A stretch of 64,000 nucleotides of DNA, taken from Moniliella sp. 'wahieum'. Taxonomy: Eukaryota > Basidiomycota > Moniliellomycetes > Moniliellales > Moniliellaceae. This document shows, piece by piece, positions 1-11,273 of the stretch. The notes beneath the pieces were generated by a model. It saw nothing but the letters and a program-made list of their open reading frames with translations. It was not told the DNA's origin and did no database searches. The translations under genes were made by a program, and so were the position numbers. The stretch covers positions 124,001-188,000 of the forward strand of contig RSEE01000096.1 in assembly GCA_003971905.1 (NCBI GenBank), given 5' to 3'. Each line of letters begins with the position of its first letter. Position 1 is the stretch's first letter.

Positions 1-1030
1 CATGCTGGAAGGAGAGCGGTGGTGGTGGTCGGAACCTGAAGCGCGACGCGGCTGAGTCGCTTCAAGCTTGAAGAAAGCCGCCAAAAAAAGCATGGCCGAA
101 AAAATTGGTGCCGATCGGTGCAGAGGGCGTGTGTCACGTGCTAGTAGAGTAGTGCGGTTGAACGTTGAACGTTTAAGCTAAACGTCAAACGTTGTGATTT
201 GAAATGTTTGAAATGTTGGCCAAGCGGCGGCGCGCGTTTCACTTTGTACCGACATCACCGGTTGTGGTGCATCATGCATCCAGAGGCGGCCCTGCTGGTA
301 TTTTTGGTCTCCGAGATGCCACACCATAGGAGAGGGTAACCCATATTGCGACCGACGCCGCCCTCGCCGGCTGGCCCTCTGGCATCCACTGCTGCCCTCT
401 CCTTTGGCGAGAGCAGCCACCAGTCCAGATCCATACTCGGCTTCCCACATTGCCCACCCTTGGTAGTCATACGCGTGCACCACACTCACACTACTCAGAT
501 CTTATACGAAAAGGAAGAGGCGCCGTGTGTGTGTCATGTGTGACCTGTTAAAAACGGTTAGTGCTGCGCTCAGTGGCCAGGCTCGTTCCCAGAGGAGTAC
601 CGTACCAACTCCTACGCCACATGTCATGGTATATCACAAAGAAGGCCGGTGCATTTGCAGCCCTACCACCAAGCTCCATTTAATAATGTGGGACGGCGAG
701 AAGAGGAGACCCATCGACCACGAGTCTCACGCGCCTCGGCGCTTGGGTGGTACTGTGGTTCATGAAGCCCTACCGTGCCCTGTCCAATCAGATGGTGTGA
801 TCCCGACATGGGCGAGAGCTTGGGAATCGGAATCTCACAGCCACACTGCCCCTAAGCAAGTCCTAGGGGCTAAGCGCAGGGTATATGACGTGGCAGAATA
901 TTAGCGGAATGAAGTGGCGCTGCGCCTGGAGCGTGGTAAAAGGGGTTTAAGCTGAGCCTGACCCGACACAGCACGAAGAGGCCAACACAAACGGTGGGGG
1001 GAGGAGTCCGTGGGGTTCCCGCCCCCCCAT
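1..1030. other. Left-edge DNA, no gene recognised
   Basis: I find no convincing coding region. Around 155-195 there is a short cluster of TTGAACG/AACGTT direct and inverted repeats. The open frames here have no recognisable motif, signal peptide or splice pattern. The last 100 bases are presumably the promoter and 5' leader of the lectin gene that follows. Confidence 0.5.
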
Positions 1031-2164
1031 CATGTTGCTGCTGGCTGTGCTGGTGGTGCGGTATGTGTGTAGCGTCGGTGGGGTGGTGCGCGTACACGCA
1101 AGACGACTACGAAGCGCTTATCTCGCTGAAAGCAGCGTCGCTTCGCCACCCTTATGTGGACGGTGACCTGCAAAGCCAGTTTTGGGACTTGGCGGGTCCA
1201 CCATCATCGAACGGCTCGAGGAGTGCGTTTGACCCAGGACAAAAAGTCCCAGCAGGGCTGGATTTGGACGCGTCATCCCATTCATGCGCGTGACTTTCAG
1301 ATTACGGTGGAGTTTGCCATCGCGGGCCGGTCGCATCATGTCTTTGGCGATGGGATGGCGCTCTGGCTCACCTCGGAACGCGCCCAGAGTGGACCGGCCT
1401 TGGGAAACCAGGCTACGTTCGACGGGTTGGGAGTGGCGTTTGATACGTACGCCAACGGTCCGCATCCCTATGCGTTCCCACGCGTGATGGCCTTGCAGGG
1501 GGGCAAGTATACACCGTACATGCCGAGTCAGGATGGGGTCAACCTAGAGGTGGGAGGCTGCTCGATCCGGTTCCGCGACACGCCGGTATCAGCCCGTGCG
1601 AGGTTGACCTACGTTGATGGCGAGTACATTGAGCTGCAGCTGCAAACCAAAGAGTGGGACCAATGGGAACCTTGTTTGTAAGTGTCATCGTGGTTGCCTG
1701 GTCAGTGTGTGGGGGGGCTGAGTATGTGGCCGTGTGTGGTGGGGTGAAGAGAATAGCAGGGCTGACTTCGCGTGGGGGCACCACGCTGCGTTGCTTGAAG
1801 CGAGATTGGCAAATTCAAGCTGCCCGAAAATCCCTTCCTGGGCTTTACAGCGGCGACGGGCGATGTGTCAGACAACCACGAGCTGGTGTCGGTGGAAACC
1901 CATTCGATTGTGCACAAGCCGCTGGCAAAGGGCGGCACCGGCCAAGGCCGAGCCCTTCCTGGGAAATGGGGAAAGACGGGCCAGGCAGGGGCCAAGGGGG
2001 GTGCGTCGGGCCCAGGCATGATCCACTGGTTGATGGCGGGCGTGGTTGGTTTGGTGTGGCGGGCACTCAAGGTGGTGCTGGCAGTGGCGGGAATTGGTGT
2101 GGTGGGAGGAGTCGTGTGGCACTTTTACCAATCCAAGCGGGTCTACGACGCCAAGCGCTTCTAG
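1031..2164 (+). CDS. L-type lectin cargo receptor (VIP36/Emp46-47 family)
   Basis: Predicted ER/Golgi membrane lectin that binds high-mannose glycoproteins and sorts them in COPII transport (family knowledge). Seen: ATG at 1031 followed by a hydrophobic leader (MLLLAVLVV); the family blocks HPYVDGDLQSQFWD, VRLTQDKKSQQGWIW, GDGMALWLT and GLGVAFDTY with PHPYAFPR; then KLPENPFLGFTAATGDVSDN; then a C-terminal membrane segment near 2035-2115 and a short basic tail ending AKRF, as in VIP36-type trafficking tails. An intron at 1678-1800 (GTAAGT...AG) restores the junction EPC-F-EIGKF. About three one-base steps are needed between 1080 and 1220, each consistent with one missing base (for example after 1190). 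The leader could instead start in the next frame at about 1063. The family call is safe; the exact orthologue is not. Confidence 0.85.
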
Positions 2165-2744
2165 CGTGACTCTGCCCCCGTCTTTCCTCTCGTCGCTCGC
2201 GTCGCTCGCTTGCCGATGCCGACGGGCTATGGCCCATCCAGTAGGGCGCTCGCGTCTCGTTCTCCTTAGCCTGATTCGTGCCGAGATACAGGTGTATCGT
2301 GCAGATATAGTGGGTAGTAGAGAGATCCAACGCAGAGGGGAAGTATTAGAGAGAGGAGCTGCAGGCAAGCATGGGTACGACATGCAAAAAAAACACGGTT
2401 TATTACTATATCTACAAAGGAATGCTGCGGGTGCAGTGCTAGCAATTATAAAACAAGCGATCCGTGCGCGGCCGCCGTCGACTGTATCTACCGAGGCGTA
2501 GGATAGGCGAGAGGGATGAGATCAATCTGAGATCGGTGAGGCCAATGCGGTGTGGATGACCGTCATCGCGTCATAGGAGGCTCGGACTGCGGGGATAGGC
2601 TGCGTTTTTTAGCCAGACCGCGCACACAGTCCAGATGTGGCCAGGCCCATTAAATGGCGCACCTTGTTATTTGAGCTTCGGTTATTGGCGTAGCCTCGCT
2701 TCGACGCGGCTCCTCCACGCCCTCTTCCACCCCATCCTCCGCAT
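2165..2744. other. Intergenic, no gene seen
   Basis: This is the 3' flank of the lectin gene and the 5' flank of the next gene. It holds an A-rich stretch near 2385-2415 and nothing I can identify as coding or structured RNA. Confidence 0.5.
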
Positions 2745-5700
2745 ATGTCCTGCCCGCCGCCGCCGCCGCCGCCCAACCACGGACGCCGAGCCGGTCTCCA
2801 AGCGTCGCAAGCAACAGCACGTCCTCGGCCGCGCCACCGCTCCCCCAGCCCCGGCTCAAGCAGACGAGCCAGTGTGAGCGCCACCTCCGCCAGTGCCCGC
2901 CCAGCGCCTAACCCCTCTGCCAACGAGGCGGTCCCCGAGGCCGAGCTGGACGAAGCCCGCGGTCACAGGGTAGTGAACACCATTATGACTACCCTCACGG
3001 CAGGCACGTTTCCTGACGGCCCTCCCTTGTCAGACGACAACAACCACCACGACCCACGCCCCATCCGCCCGCGTCGCGGATCGTTCCCGCAGTGCTCGTC
3101 GGTGGGCGCAGTTGCCCCCGACGGTGGTAGAGCGTATTGTCTCCTTGTTACATCCGCGCGACATGGTCCTGGTCCAGCCCAGGGGTTACATGTCCAATGG
3201 CAGCGGCTTCTCCAAGACCCTTTCCACTGCAGTCGGTACCCCGCCTTCCCCCTTGGACTTGCCGAGGCAACGGACGCGCAAGACGCGGTCTTTGCGGCGC
3301 CGCCCCCCCAGGATCCGGATCCGGAAACCCGTGCGATACTCGGCCGTCGTATCCTCCACTATCGACGGGCGAAAAGGATGCGGTGTGGTTGGGCGTTGGA
3401 CGGTGGCGTATGTACGGTGGCGTGAGGTGCTCATCGGTGCTTTGGCGGAGATAGGTCCGGCATGGCGGGCTGCGACGCAAGAGCATCCTTCTTGGGTTAC
3501 ATCTTGGAGCGCGTTGTCAAACCGTTGAACGGTAGACCAGATGGAGCGGACCTGCACCCTGGGGGAACCGTGCCTGCTCGCCCCCAAGTCGAACCGTTTT
3601 CCAGGCAATGTGGCAACTGGACCATCTGTGTCTAGCGTGCCTCATTAGAGCCGGTACACCCCGCATGATCCAAATTGCCATGGATCGGGACGACGAACGG
3701 TGAACAGGGAGGAACCCAGAGAAGAGCAGATGCCTCGTGGACCCGAGTGGTGGGCCCAATCTGTCCAACTCGTCGACCCGGCTCGGTCTTGTGCACTCTG
3801 CCCGTTCCATGCCGCCTCGCCCGTGCCTTGGGGGGCAGGAAGAAGGAAGACCCGCGCCGGAGGAAGCATCCGCCCTTGTCTGCCGGGCTGCTGTCAGGCG
3901 TGCTTCCAGTCGGGGGAGGGGAGGTAGGGCTAGCCGAGTGCGAGACGGGCGAGTCAGTCGAGGTACTCTGCATACTGTGTCGGACGCAACTGGTGGAGGA
4001 GATGGGGGCTTTGCTACTTGAGCAACACGCTTCCCACGATGTTGCCACCCTCTCGACCGAACAGGTACGGTTGGTGTTTGGAGAGAACCGAGCGTGCCGC
4101 GAGTTTGTCAAATGGGGTGTGCCCGCTTTGAAGGACGCCCAGACCTCGTTGATGGAGGATCTGTGGTTGACAGCTCATGCGTCAATGCAGTTGATTCGGG
4201 CGGACCGGGTGCGAAGCAAGCAGATCCAGTTGAGACGCAGGTACCAACAAGCCTATGCCGACCGCCTTGAGGCCGTTCGGAAGGAGGTACGACGAGAGCG
4301 GCTCGCGTTGCGGCACCGAATTCGGCACAAACTGGCACGGCGATGGGACCGCCGAGGGAGGCAGTTGGCTACCACATTCTTAGCCCAGCATAACTTGTCC
4401 CCGCCACTGTCTTATCCCCAAAGCCAGTCCAAAGGCAAGCGCCGTCAAATGCCGCTTCATCCCGATCTGGTGATTGCAGTGGTCGCGCAGCGCAACCGCC
4501 TTGCGATCAGACTCGAATCCGGCAAGGTGCTGGTGCCCGGCTCTGCCCTGGGTCAAGGAAGAGAGCCGGAGGAAAAGAAAGGGAGGAAGAGGGGCAAGTC
4601 GGTTCCTTGCCTCGTCCGGGCGCAGAGGGGTTCCCTACAGCCCGGGAAGGCGATCTGGATCTTCTCCCGCCCCTGCGGGGAAGCGCTGGATCTCCCCATC
4701 ATGTAAATGCGTGTGACCAAGATGAGCGCTTGGCACTGCAACTAAGCCTCGCACTCAACGGTATGCCCGAAGCGGAAGATCCGTGGTCGAATGCCGATCC
4801 GGATTCGGATTCAGATTCGGATTCGGGTTTGATTTCGGATGCGGGGTTAGATTGTGCCTCGCTGAGCCCCGATGAGGAATCGGGGGAGGAAGAAGTGGAA
4901 CTCGGTTCGGAGGAAAAGAAAGCAATCGCCATGGACGAGGCACGGAAGCTGCATGTGGGAGAGGTGCTGGTGCTGACGCGACAAGACGAGCAGTGCATTC
5001 GTGTCCGTTCACTGGACCACTACTGCTTTGAATTGTTCCAAATGGGTACGTCTCTTACTTGCATGTTCTTGATTGTGCGCCTGAAGGTTGTGGTTGGAGA
5101 GGCAGAGGGGAGAGGGGACCCGATGAAGGTACTGACACGGACCGTCCCAATCGGGTCAACGAACGACAAACCCAGGATTTTGGTTCAGTCCGCAAGAACG
5201 GTTGAGGGAGTACGGCCTGGCCCGACAGGTTGCGATCCAAACGGGGGTTGGAACGAACGTTGTGCACCTCCCTCCGTTCCCTACTTCCCGCGCACTGCAG
5301 CACGAACTCGAGACGAGCTGGTGGCGTGTATTTGACGAGCAAGCGACCATGGTCGTGACCAAGCTATCGGACTGGCTGCTGCTGCAACCCCAAGAAGCCA
5401 ACAACGGCGCCTTGCGGAACAACAGTACTCACCTGGGCCTCCACATGCCTGAGCGCGACCCAAGCCAATGGGGGTGGGAAGAATTGGGACCCACGCTACG
5501 TTTTTGGTGCCGTTTGTGGCGGAGCAGTGAAGTGGGCCTGGCACCTGCGGCCAAGGCCACCGCACCACCTCAGGTTCCGCAAGACCAGTACCATCTCAGT
5601 GCAGGATGCACCCGGCGTGTCGTGGAGCTTTGGCGCCAACGGGCCGCGTGCGTGTGCATGTGCCGGATATGTGTGCGTCAGAGGAACCAGAGGAACCAGA

Positions 5701-6151
5701 GGAACCAGAGAATGCAGAGCAACCAGAGGAACCAGAGAATGCAGAGCAACCAGAGGAACCAGAGAAAGCAGAGGGGCTATGGCCTGCGGACCCCCTCGCG
5801 CGCAGCTGTTGTGGAGGACACTGTGTTGGCTCAAAGTCCGCGTGCCACCAGTGCAGGCCCGGCGTCCCGCTCGGCTTCCCCGCCTTCCTGGGTGGCTTCC
5901 CCACGGTCCAAGGGTTCGTCAGGGTCATCAGGCTCATCAGGTTCACTAGGTTCACCAGGTTCATTAGCTTCACCAGCCTCCTCAAGTTCATCAGGTTCAC
6001 CGAGTCCACCAAGTCCAGAAGCGTCTCTGTTGGGTTCCTGTGGAAGAGCTGGACTCGGACCTGGACTCGGACCGGGCGTGTTGGGCTCCCCGGACTTGGA
6101 CTGGGACTTGGACCTGGACTCGGATTTGGACCTGGACCTGCCTGAGGGCCA
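2745..6151 (+). CDS. Unrecognised acidic low-complexity protein, 3' end unresolved
   Basis: I do not recognise this gene. ATG at 2745 opens a Pro/Ser/Arg-rich N-terminus, followed by a block around VVERIVSLLHPRDMVLVQP (about 3120). A charged helical region (4050-4380, rich in R, E and Q) may form a coiled coil. At 4715-4760 DERLALQLSLAL resembles a ubiquitin-interacting motif, followed by an Asp-Ser repeat and a Glu-rich stretch. An intron at 5046-5175 (GTACGT...CAG) joins CFELFQM to DFGSVRKNG. The distal part carries WWRVFDEQATMVVTKLSDWL, a 27-nt repeat encoding NAEQPEEPE, a Ser-Gly-Pro tract and an Asp-Leu repeat. At 6152 the frame runs into GTAAGT plus a poly-C run, so a further exon probably follows. 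Several one-base steps are needed. Span and unity are uncertain. Confidence 0.45.
5692..5773 (+). repeat. 27-nt coding minisatellite (NAEQPEEPE)
   Basis: Roughly three units of a 27-nt repeat alternating AACCAGAGG and AATGCAGAGC blocks. In one frame it encodes EEPEEPENAEQPEEPE-type acidic repeats inside the unrecognised gene. Confidence 0.8.
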
Positions 6152-6182
6152 GTAAGTCCCCCCCCCCCCCCTCCCCGATTGA

Positions 6183-6273
<91 letters not shown>

Positions 6274-6300
6274 GATATCCTCATCCACCTCATTAACATG
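6152..6300 (+). repeat. Splice-donor-like site, poly-C run and (CAT)30 microsatellite
   Basis: GTAAGT at 6152 is followed by 14 consecutive C (6158-6171) and then an uninterrupted (CAT)n of about 30 units at 6183-6273. The donor-like start suggests that the microsatellite lies in an intron of the upstream gene. On the opposite strand it reads as a long Asp or Met run, which I regard as an artefact. Confidence 0.7.
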
Positions 6301-8089
6301 ATTAAGGTACACCTTTTTGGCTGTATACGTTTTCTCCTTGTTGTTCGCCTTTGGCTCCCTCGCACCCGCACCGTTGATACGCATCCCCTGACCAAAAGAG
6401 CTACCCTTCTCCCCCCACTCCTTATTATAGTGTTGGGAGATTCGCACATCGTGTGACTAGCACGCACTACATCCCATACCTGTCCACTAGCTCTTGTACG
6501 AAACCGTCTCCCCGCAACAACCTCATGAGCGCACGCGCGGTTCGACTATACTTCGGATCGGTCTTGGTAGTCACCGAGCACGGAGTTCAGCCTGACAGAT
6601 GAGCGCCGAGCCGTGGGAAGGGTTTTGATACGTGCACATATACTGGTGAGGTCTTTTGTGTGGAGGAATCCGTCCTTGTGTCCGCGACGTGCTGAAAGGT
6701 GTGGCTACTTAGTAGTTTCGGTGCTCATAGTGACCATCACTGTATATTGTGACTGTGCAATGATAGCAGTATGTACCCATAGGCCATACCCGCCCCCCGT
6801 TCCTCCCGCTCCGACCTAGCTTTTACGGTCTATGGCAGTCACCCACCCGGCGCAAGCGGCGAACGCGGTTCAGGCTGAACGAATGTCCTGATCACCCTGC
6901 GGCGTTGCGACGAAACAACTAGAGCGGGAGGAGGAGGTGGGTGGGCTAATACGACGAGCGAAATCAATGAGGCGGGGGTACGAAATCTACCCCACCAACT
7001 CTAATGAACGAAGAAAAATGAAGGTGTGGTCGAACCGAGCCACTTCCCGGACAATAGTCTACGAGACACGAGGACTACGGCTACTACTAGGGACTACGGT
7101 TACTAGTAATACTAGAGAACACTGGTGGCGTGTATTCATGTCTCCGCCAAGTCGATGGTTTCTCGTGTGAATTGGTCTGTGTTGGTTTTCTCGTGTTAAG
7201 AATGATGGTTGAGCCCCGAGATGATATGCTCGTGACATGTGACAGTCCCACCTACCGCCTAACGCCTCATTCTGGTTCCCGTCTCTCTCGGGGGTGCGAT
7301 GCGGAAAGACGTATAGCCTAACCTCTCTCTCTTACTCTCTTCCCACCGTTCGATCAAAAAGAGGGCCGTCGTGCCGACCCCGCTCACTTCGCTTCTACCC
7401 CACAGTCCGAACAGGAAAAAAGGGAGACGCAAGAACAGCAGACCCGAACCGGGACAGGTAGTAGGGACAGTGGCGGCACAGTGGTTGGGAGGGATGTGTA
7501 TACGAGGGCCTTATCGTGCGTCGTCACAGTTCTCTGTTTTGTTTGGATGAAGGGGGTTCACCCCAATCCATTTTTGGAATGGTCCGCATCATGGCGGACG
7601 ATGGATGGTGGTGGCGGGGGAGGTCCCGACATACAGCAGGGTGAGACGATGAAGCGTTGAGGCGTACGTCAGGCGTGACAAAGAGGAAACGTATCCGGTA
7701 CATGACTGTTATTATATGTAGGAAGCGGGAGGGAGGCAAAGGGTATGTGGATAAGAAGACGAAGCAGGTTGAACGGTTACCGTGTAAACGGAAACGTTAT
7801 TAGTGTGCCCAAACACCAACATCCGGATCATCATGCGTTCTGCCACATGCGTCACGCGGCTACGGTACGATAGAACCGGGTTTGCTGGGAGCCGCACCTC
7901 CCTTTGGTTCCAACAGCAGCAGCAACAGCATCCGCAGCAGCAGGAGGGGCCCGCGTACCTCCCTGGGCCCTGGGCCGAACCGCGGTGCTGTGGGGTAGAG
8001 GGGAGGTAACGATGGACAGGCCATGGCTGCGTCGCTTGATCGACTGACGCAACGGCACCCTTAGCCAATAGGGGACTGTGACCTCCACC
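6301..8089. other. Intergenic, no convincing gene
   Basis: No coding motif seen. A possible downstream exon of the preceding gene could lie at about 6300-6460. At 7060-7115 there are imperfect repeats of GACTACGG and ACTAGT-like words. A CAG/CAA run lies at 7909-7942. Confidence 0.4.
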
Positions 8090-8674
8090 TCAACGTCCAC
8101 CGCCACGGCAACTGCCACGGCGAAAGGGGATGAGGTGCCCCGAGGAGCGAGAAAGACCGAGGGGCAAGTGTGCCTGGGCACGGGGGGCGCCGGGCGGCTG
8201 TCCTCCTTCCCAGACGGAGAGTGACGCCTTTTCCTCCTCGTCATTGTCGGGCTCGTAACGGTTGTCATCGTCGTCGTCGTCATCGTCGTTGTGGTAGAGA
8301 AGGTGGGGCATGGGATGGGGATCGCCCGCGGTGGCAAGGCAGCTGAGTGAGCGGGGGTGCGGCGTGGGAGGACGCGTGGGCGGGTGGAGAGGTGGGAGGG
8401 CAGGATCCGCGGCGGGAGAGGAGGAGGAGGAGGAGGAGGGGTTGGTGATGGGAGCAGACGAATGGGCAGAGGCAGGGCGGAGGAGGAGGGCGGGCGCGTG
8501 TTGGTGGGCGACGTAGGACTCAAAGGCGTGTGGCAGTGAAGCTCGCCGGGCGGGAGCGGGGCGAAGAGGCGGGGGGTGGGGCGGGGGCGGGTGTGGGTGG
8601 AAGGGCGGCAGGCAGCGGGAGAGCCAGCGCGGCTTGGTGGCCGGCGGGGGCGTGTGGGGGTGCGTGGGGGCCAT
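8090..8674 (-). CDS. Doubtful Pro/Ser/His-rich hypothetical protein
   Basis: An ATG at 8672-8674 opens a minus-strand frame rich in Pro, His and Ser, with HAFESYVAHQHAP, a Ser run, an Asp run (from a TCG/TCA microsatellite on the plus strand) and DNDEEEKASLSVWEGG. It may continue in another frame towards 7850, where VTVPYWLRVPLRQSIKRR reads like protein. I recognise no domain. It is head-to-head with the gene starting at 9192. The composition is also what GC-rich non-coding DNA would give, so this is a weak call. Confidence 0.25.
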   Translation of the reverse strand: MAPTHPHTPPPATKPRWLSRCLPPFHPHPPPPHPPPLRPAPARRASLPHAFESYVAHQHAPALLLRPASAHSSAPITNPSSSSSSSPAADPALPPLHPPTRPPTPHPRSLSCLATAGDPHPMPHLLYHNDDDDDDDDNRYEPDNDEEEKASLSVWEGGQPPGAPRAQAHLPLGLSRSSGHLIPFRRGSCRGGGR

Positions 8675-9191
8675 GCCGAGGCGCGTGGCGGGCGGCGAGG
8701 ATGGATGCGGGGAGGATATATGCGGTGGCGGGCGATGGCGGCGTTGGCGGAAGTCCGGGGCGGTGGCAGTGACTAGTGATAGTGATAGTGAGCAGAGGTT
8801 TGTGACTAGGCGGTTGAAATGTAACGTGCGGCTGGGATGCGGGTTGAACTTGAACGTTGCCCTTGAATATTGCATGTTTCGCGTGGCAGGTGGCAAAGGG
8901 GACCCTAACCTGCGCGTTGCGCAGCAGTGCGCAGCACTGCACAGCACCACACAGCACAGCCTCTGTCGGCGCACCCAAACCCAGCCCCCAGGCGAATGAC
9001 GTAACCCCCCTCTGTGCACGTGCGCCTGCCCCCTGGCATGTGGCGTTGCCTTACGCTGCCCTTAGTAATCGCCCCCGCTCCCCCCCCCCACCACCTCCCC
9101 CTGTCCAGCCTCCAGCTCGTCGAGTGGCGCGTGCGTGCGAGGGGACCCCCATCTCCATCTCCCTCTCCATCTGCCTTCACATCCCTCCGCC

Positions 9192-10751
9192 ATGCCCACC
9201 ACCCACGCCGCCCCGGCCGCTTGGACCGGCCTTCGCCGCGCTGCGCTCGCCGCGCTTGCCGCCCGCCGCCTCGTCGCCGCACCCATCTACGCCAAGCTCT
9301 CGCTTGCCCTCCCGGCTGCCAAGGCCTTTGTTGCCGCCCACTCCCACCCGCTCCCGCTCTCGCTCTCTCTTCCCTCTCGCTGCGGCCATCGTCCCTGCGC
9401 GCTGTACCTGTCGCGCGTGCCGTGCCCGCTGCCGTCGCCTCCTCCCTCTGCCCTGTTCGTCCTGCCCTGCCTTTTCGCCTGGCCCTGCGTCCCGCCTCGG
9501 CTGCGGGCCACCGTGCGCTCCGATCTTTTGCCCAGCAAGGTTTCCGCCGCCCTCACCCATCAACCGTCTGGCCGCGACGCTGGCGCCTTCGTACCGTGCG
9601 CTCGCGCTGTGACGCTGGCCTCGCTGGGCCTGCGTCCCGCTGAGCGGTTGCCGACGCTAGCCTGGGCACATACCATGCGCATGGCTGCCGCTGGCCAGAT
9701 CCCTACGGCGGCAGGACAAGCACGTTTTATTTCTCTCTACCCCGGCCTCCCGGGCACGGCCATTGGACAATTGCCCACTACTACGCTCACCGTGCCCTTG
9801 GATCCGGACCTGATGTTTCTCCTTGACGGTCCGTCGGTGTTGCACGCCACGTTGGAGCGGGAAGCTGCAACCGATTCCGCCTCGTCGCACTCTCACTCAA
9901 CCTCACACTCAGGGTCTGGATCCATCCTGTTTGCCCCCTCGAACGCAACGGAGGCCGAGTGGTGGGACGAGGCCAAGGTGCTCCTTCGGGGCTTGCGTCG
10001 GTGCAGAAGGTGAGTGGGGAGCGGTTCGTGTTGGGAGCGCGTCTGGGTGCGTTGGAGGGCCTGTTGCGTGCGTTGTCACCTGCGACAGCAGGGGATGAGT
10101 TGGTGGAACGGTTGCGCGATGCCTACACGCGCGGGGCCGAGACGCTGCATGTGACGTTGCACGGTGCGACGATCGAGGAGGCACGGCAGTTGCTCAGCAT
10201 CATTGGTTGGACCGGCGAACAGTTTTTACATGCTGCACCAGGACATGGAAGAGTGAGGACGATGAGGACGGAGGACAGAGGTAGGATTCCTCCTAGCCTC
10301 CTGGCATCCTGGCTTTTGGGTCGGAGGGCCGGTTTGTCTTTTGTGGAGGGTGGATGGGAGGATGTGCGAGGAGAAAGAACGGTTTTATGACGCCGGTTAC
10401 CTTTTCTCCTCGTCAGGGGGGATGAGAGTATCGCACGTTCTCTCGCCTCTCGCCTCTCGCTACAGAGTGGGACTGTTTGTTGGTATATGCGTTGTCTGTT
10501 CTCGTTCGTGTCTTGGCCTCGGCTTGTGTGCGCTGCGCTGCGTTTTGTCTCTTTTTTTTTGTATCTTACCTCCTTTTACATTCCTATCGCCGCCCCACAC
10601 GTCTCTCTCTTCAGGGGTGGCGGTAGAAGCAATGAACTCGTACATCAATAAGGACCCGAATGCGTCGGATCGACTACTGGCTACTCATGTGGAGAAAGGG
10701 CGGATGGAGAGCACTCAAGCAATGCTAATGTTGGGACAGGAGCTCATCTGA
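9192..10751 (+). CDS. Unrecognised protein, possibly organellar
   Basis: ATG at 9192 opens an Ala/Arg-rich N-terminus (AAWTGLRRAALAALAARRL) that could be a mitochondrial presequence, by inference only. Protein-like blocks follow in successive frames: LSLALPAAKAFVAAHS, FISLYPGLPGTAIGQLP, LTVPLDPDLMFLLDG, then RFVLGARLGALEGLLRALSP and ETLHVTLHGATIEEARQLLS. The last exon, after an AG near 10614, reads VAVEAMNSYINKDPNASD and ends at TGA 10749-10751. The intron starts near 10253 (GTGAGG) or 10281 (GTAGGA). One-base steps occur near 9990 and 10240. I do not know the family. Confidence 0.5.
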
Positions 10752-10770
10752 CGGAACAGGGGGCATCATT

Positions 10771-10875
10771 GGTCGATTAGCTCAGTTGGTCAGAGCGTGG
10801 TACTAATACGTCTCTGCTGAAGAGTTGAGAGTGTTGGTAATGCCAAGGTCATGAGTTCAAGCCTCATATTGACCA
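10771..10875 (+). tRNA. tRNA-Ile (anticodon AAU) with 31-nt intron
   Basis: A cloverleaf folds by eye. Acceptor GGTCGAT pairs with ATTGACC (one G-U pair), D-stem GCTC/GAGC, anticodon stem TGGTA/TGCCA, loop CTAATA+A with anticodon AAT, T-stem ATGAG/CTCAT around TTCAAGC, and A as discriminator base. The anticodon arm is interrupted after position 37 by an intron at 10809-10839, the canonical site for nuclear tRNA introns. A T-run follows at 10880-10886 and can serve as the Pol III terminator. The gene lies 19 bases after the stop codon of the preceding gene, on the same strand. Confidence 0.92.
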
Positions 10876-10879
10876 GGAT

Positions 10880-10886
10880 TGTTTTT
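10880..10886 (+). terminator. Pol III oligo-T terminator of tRNA-Ile
   Basis: A run of T lies a few bases downstream of the tRNA 3' end, the usual RNA polymerase III stop signal. Confidence 0.7.
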
Positions 10887-11273
10887 TGGCCCAGGGCTTC
10901 TCCGATACACCCCCGACGCGTTCCATGGCGTGCGGACTGGACTGCGCTGGAAGGGGGAGCTGGCGAGGCCGCAAAGAGACGCTGGCGGTGGGGGCGACTG
11001 AGATGGGTGTGCTTCCATCTGCTGGGACAGATGCGACGGATGATGCATGATGGCGTGCGATGGGTGAGCGTGTGGCGGCGGCGGAATGGGCGGGGGCAGG
11101 GGGGCAGTGTGCGGCTGCGCCCCAGGGGGCGAGTGTGCTGAACTGCGTTCTGCAAGGGGACGGGGGGGGCCGTGCCCAGGTGCCCCCTGGCCAGCCAGAC
11201 CAGACCTCCTAGGCTCGTCTCCCTTGTGCTGTTGCTCCATCGGCCCCCCCGGCCTGCCCCCACCGCCTGCAAC

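Noticed and set aside
5596-6467. Long minus-strand frames with runs of Asp or Met
   Set aside because: They are the reverse reading of the (CAT)n microsatellite and of repeat-coding sequence; no start context or domain supports them.
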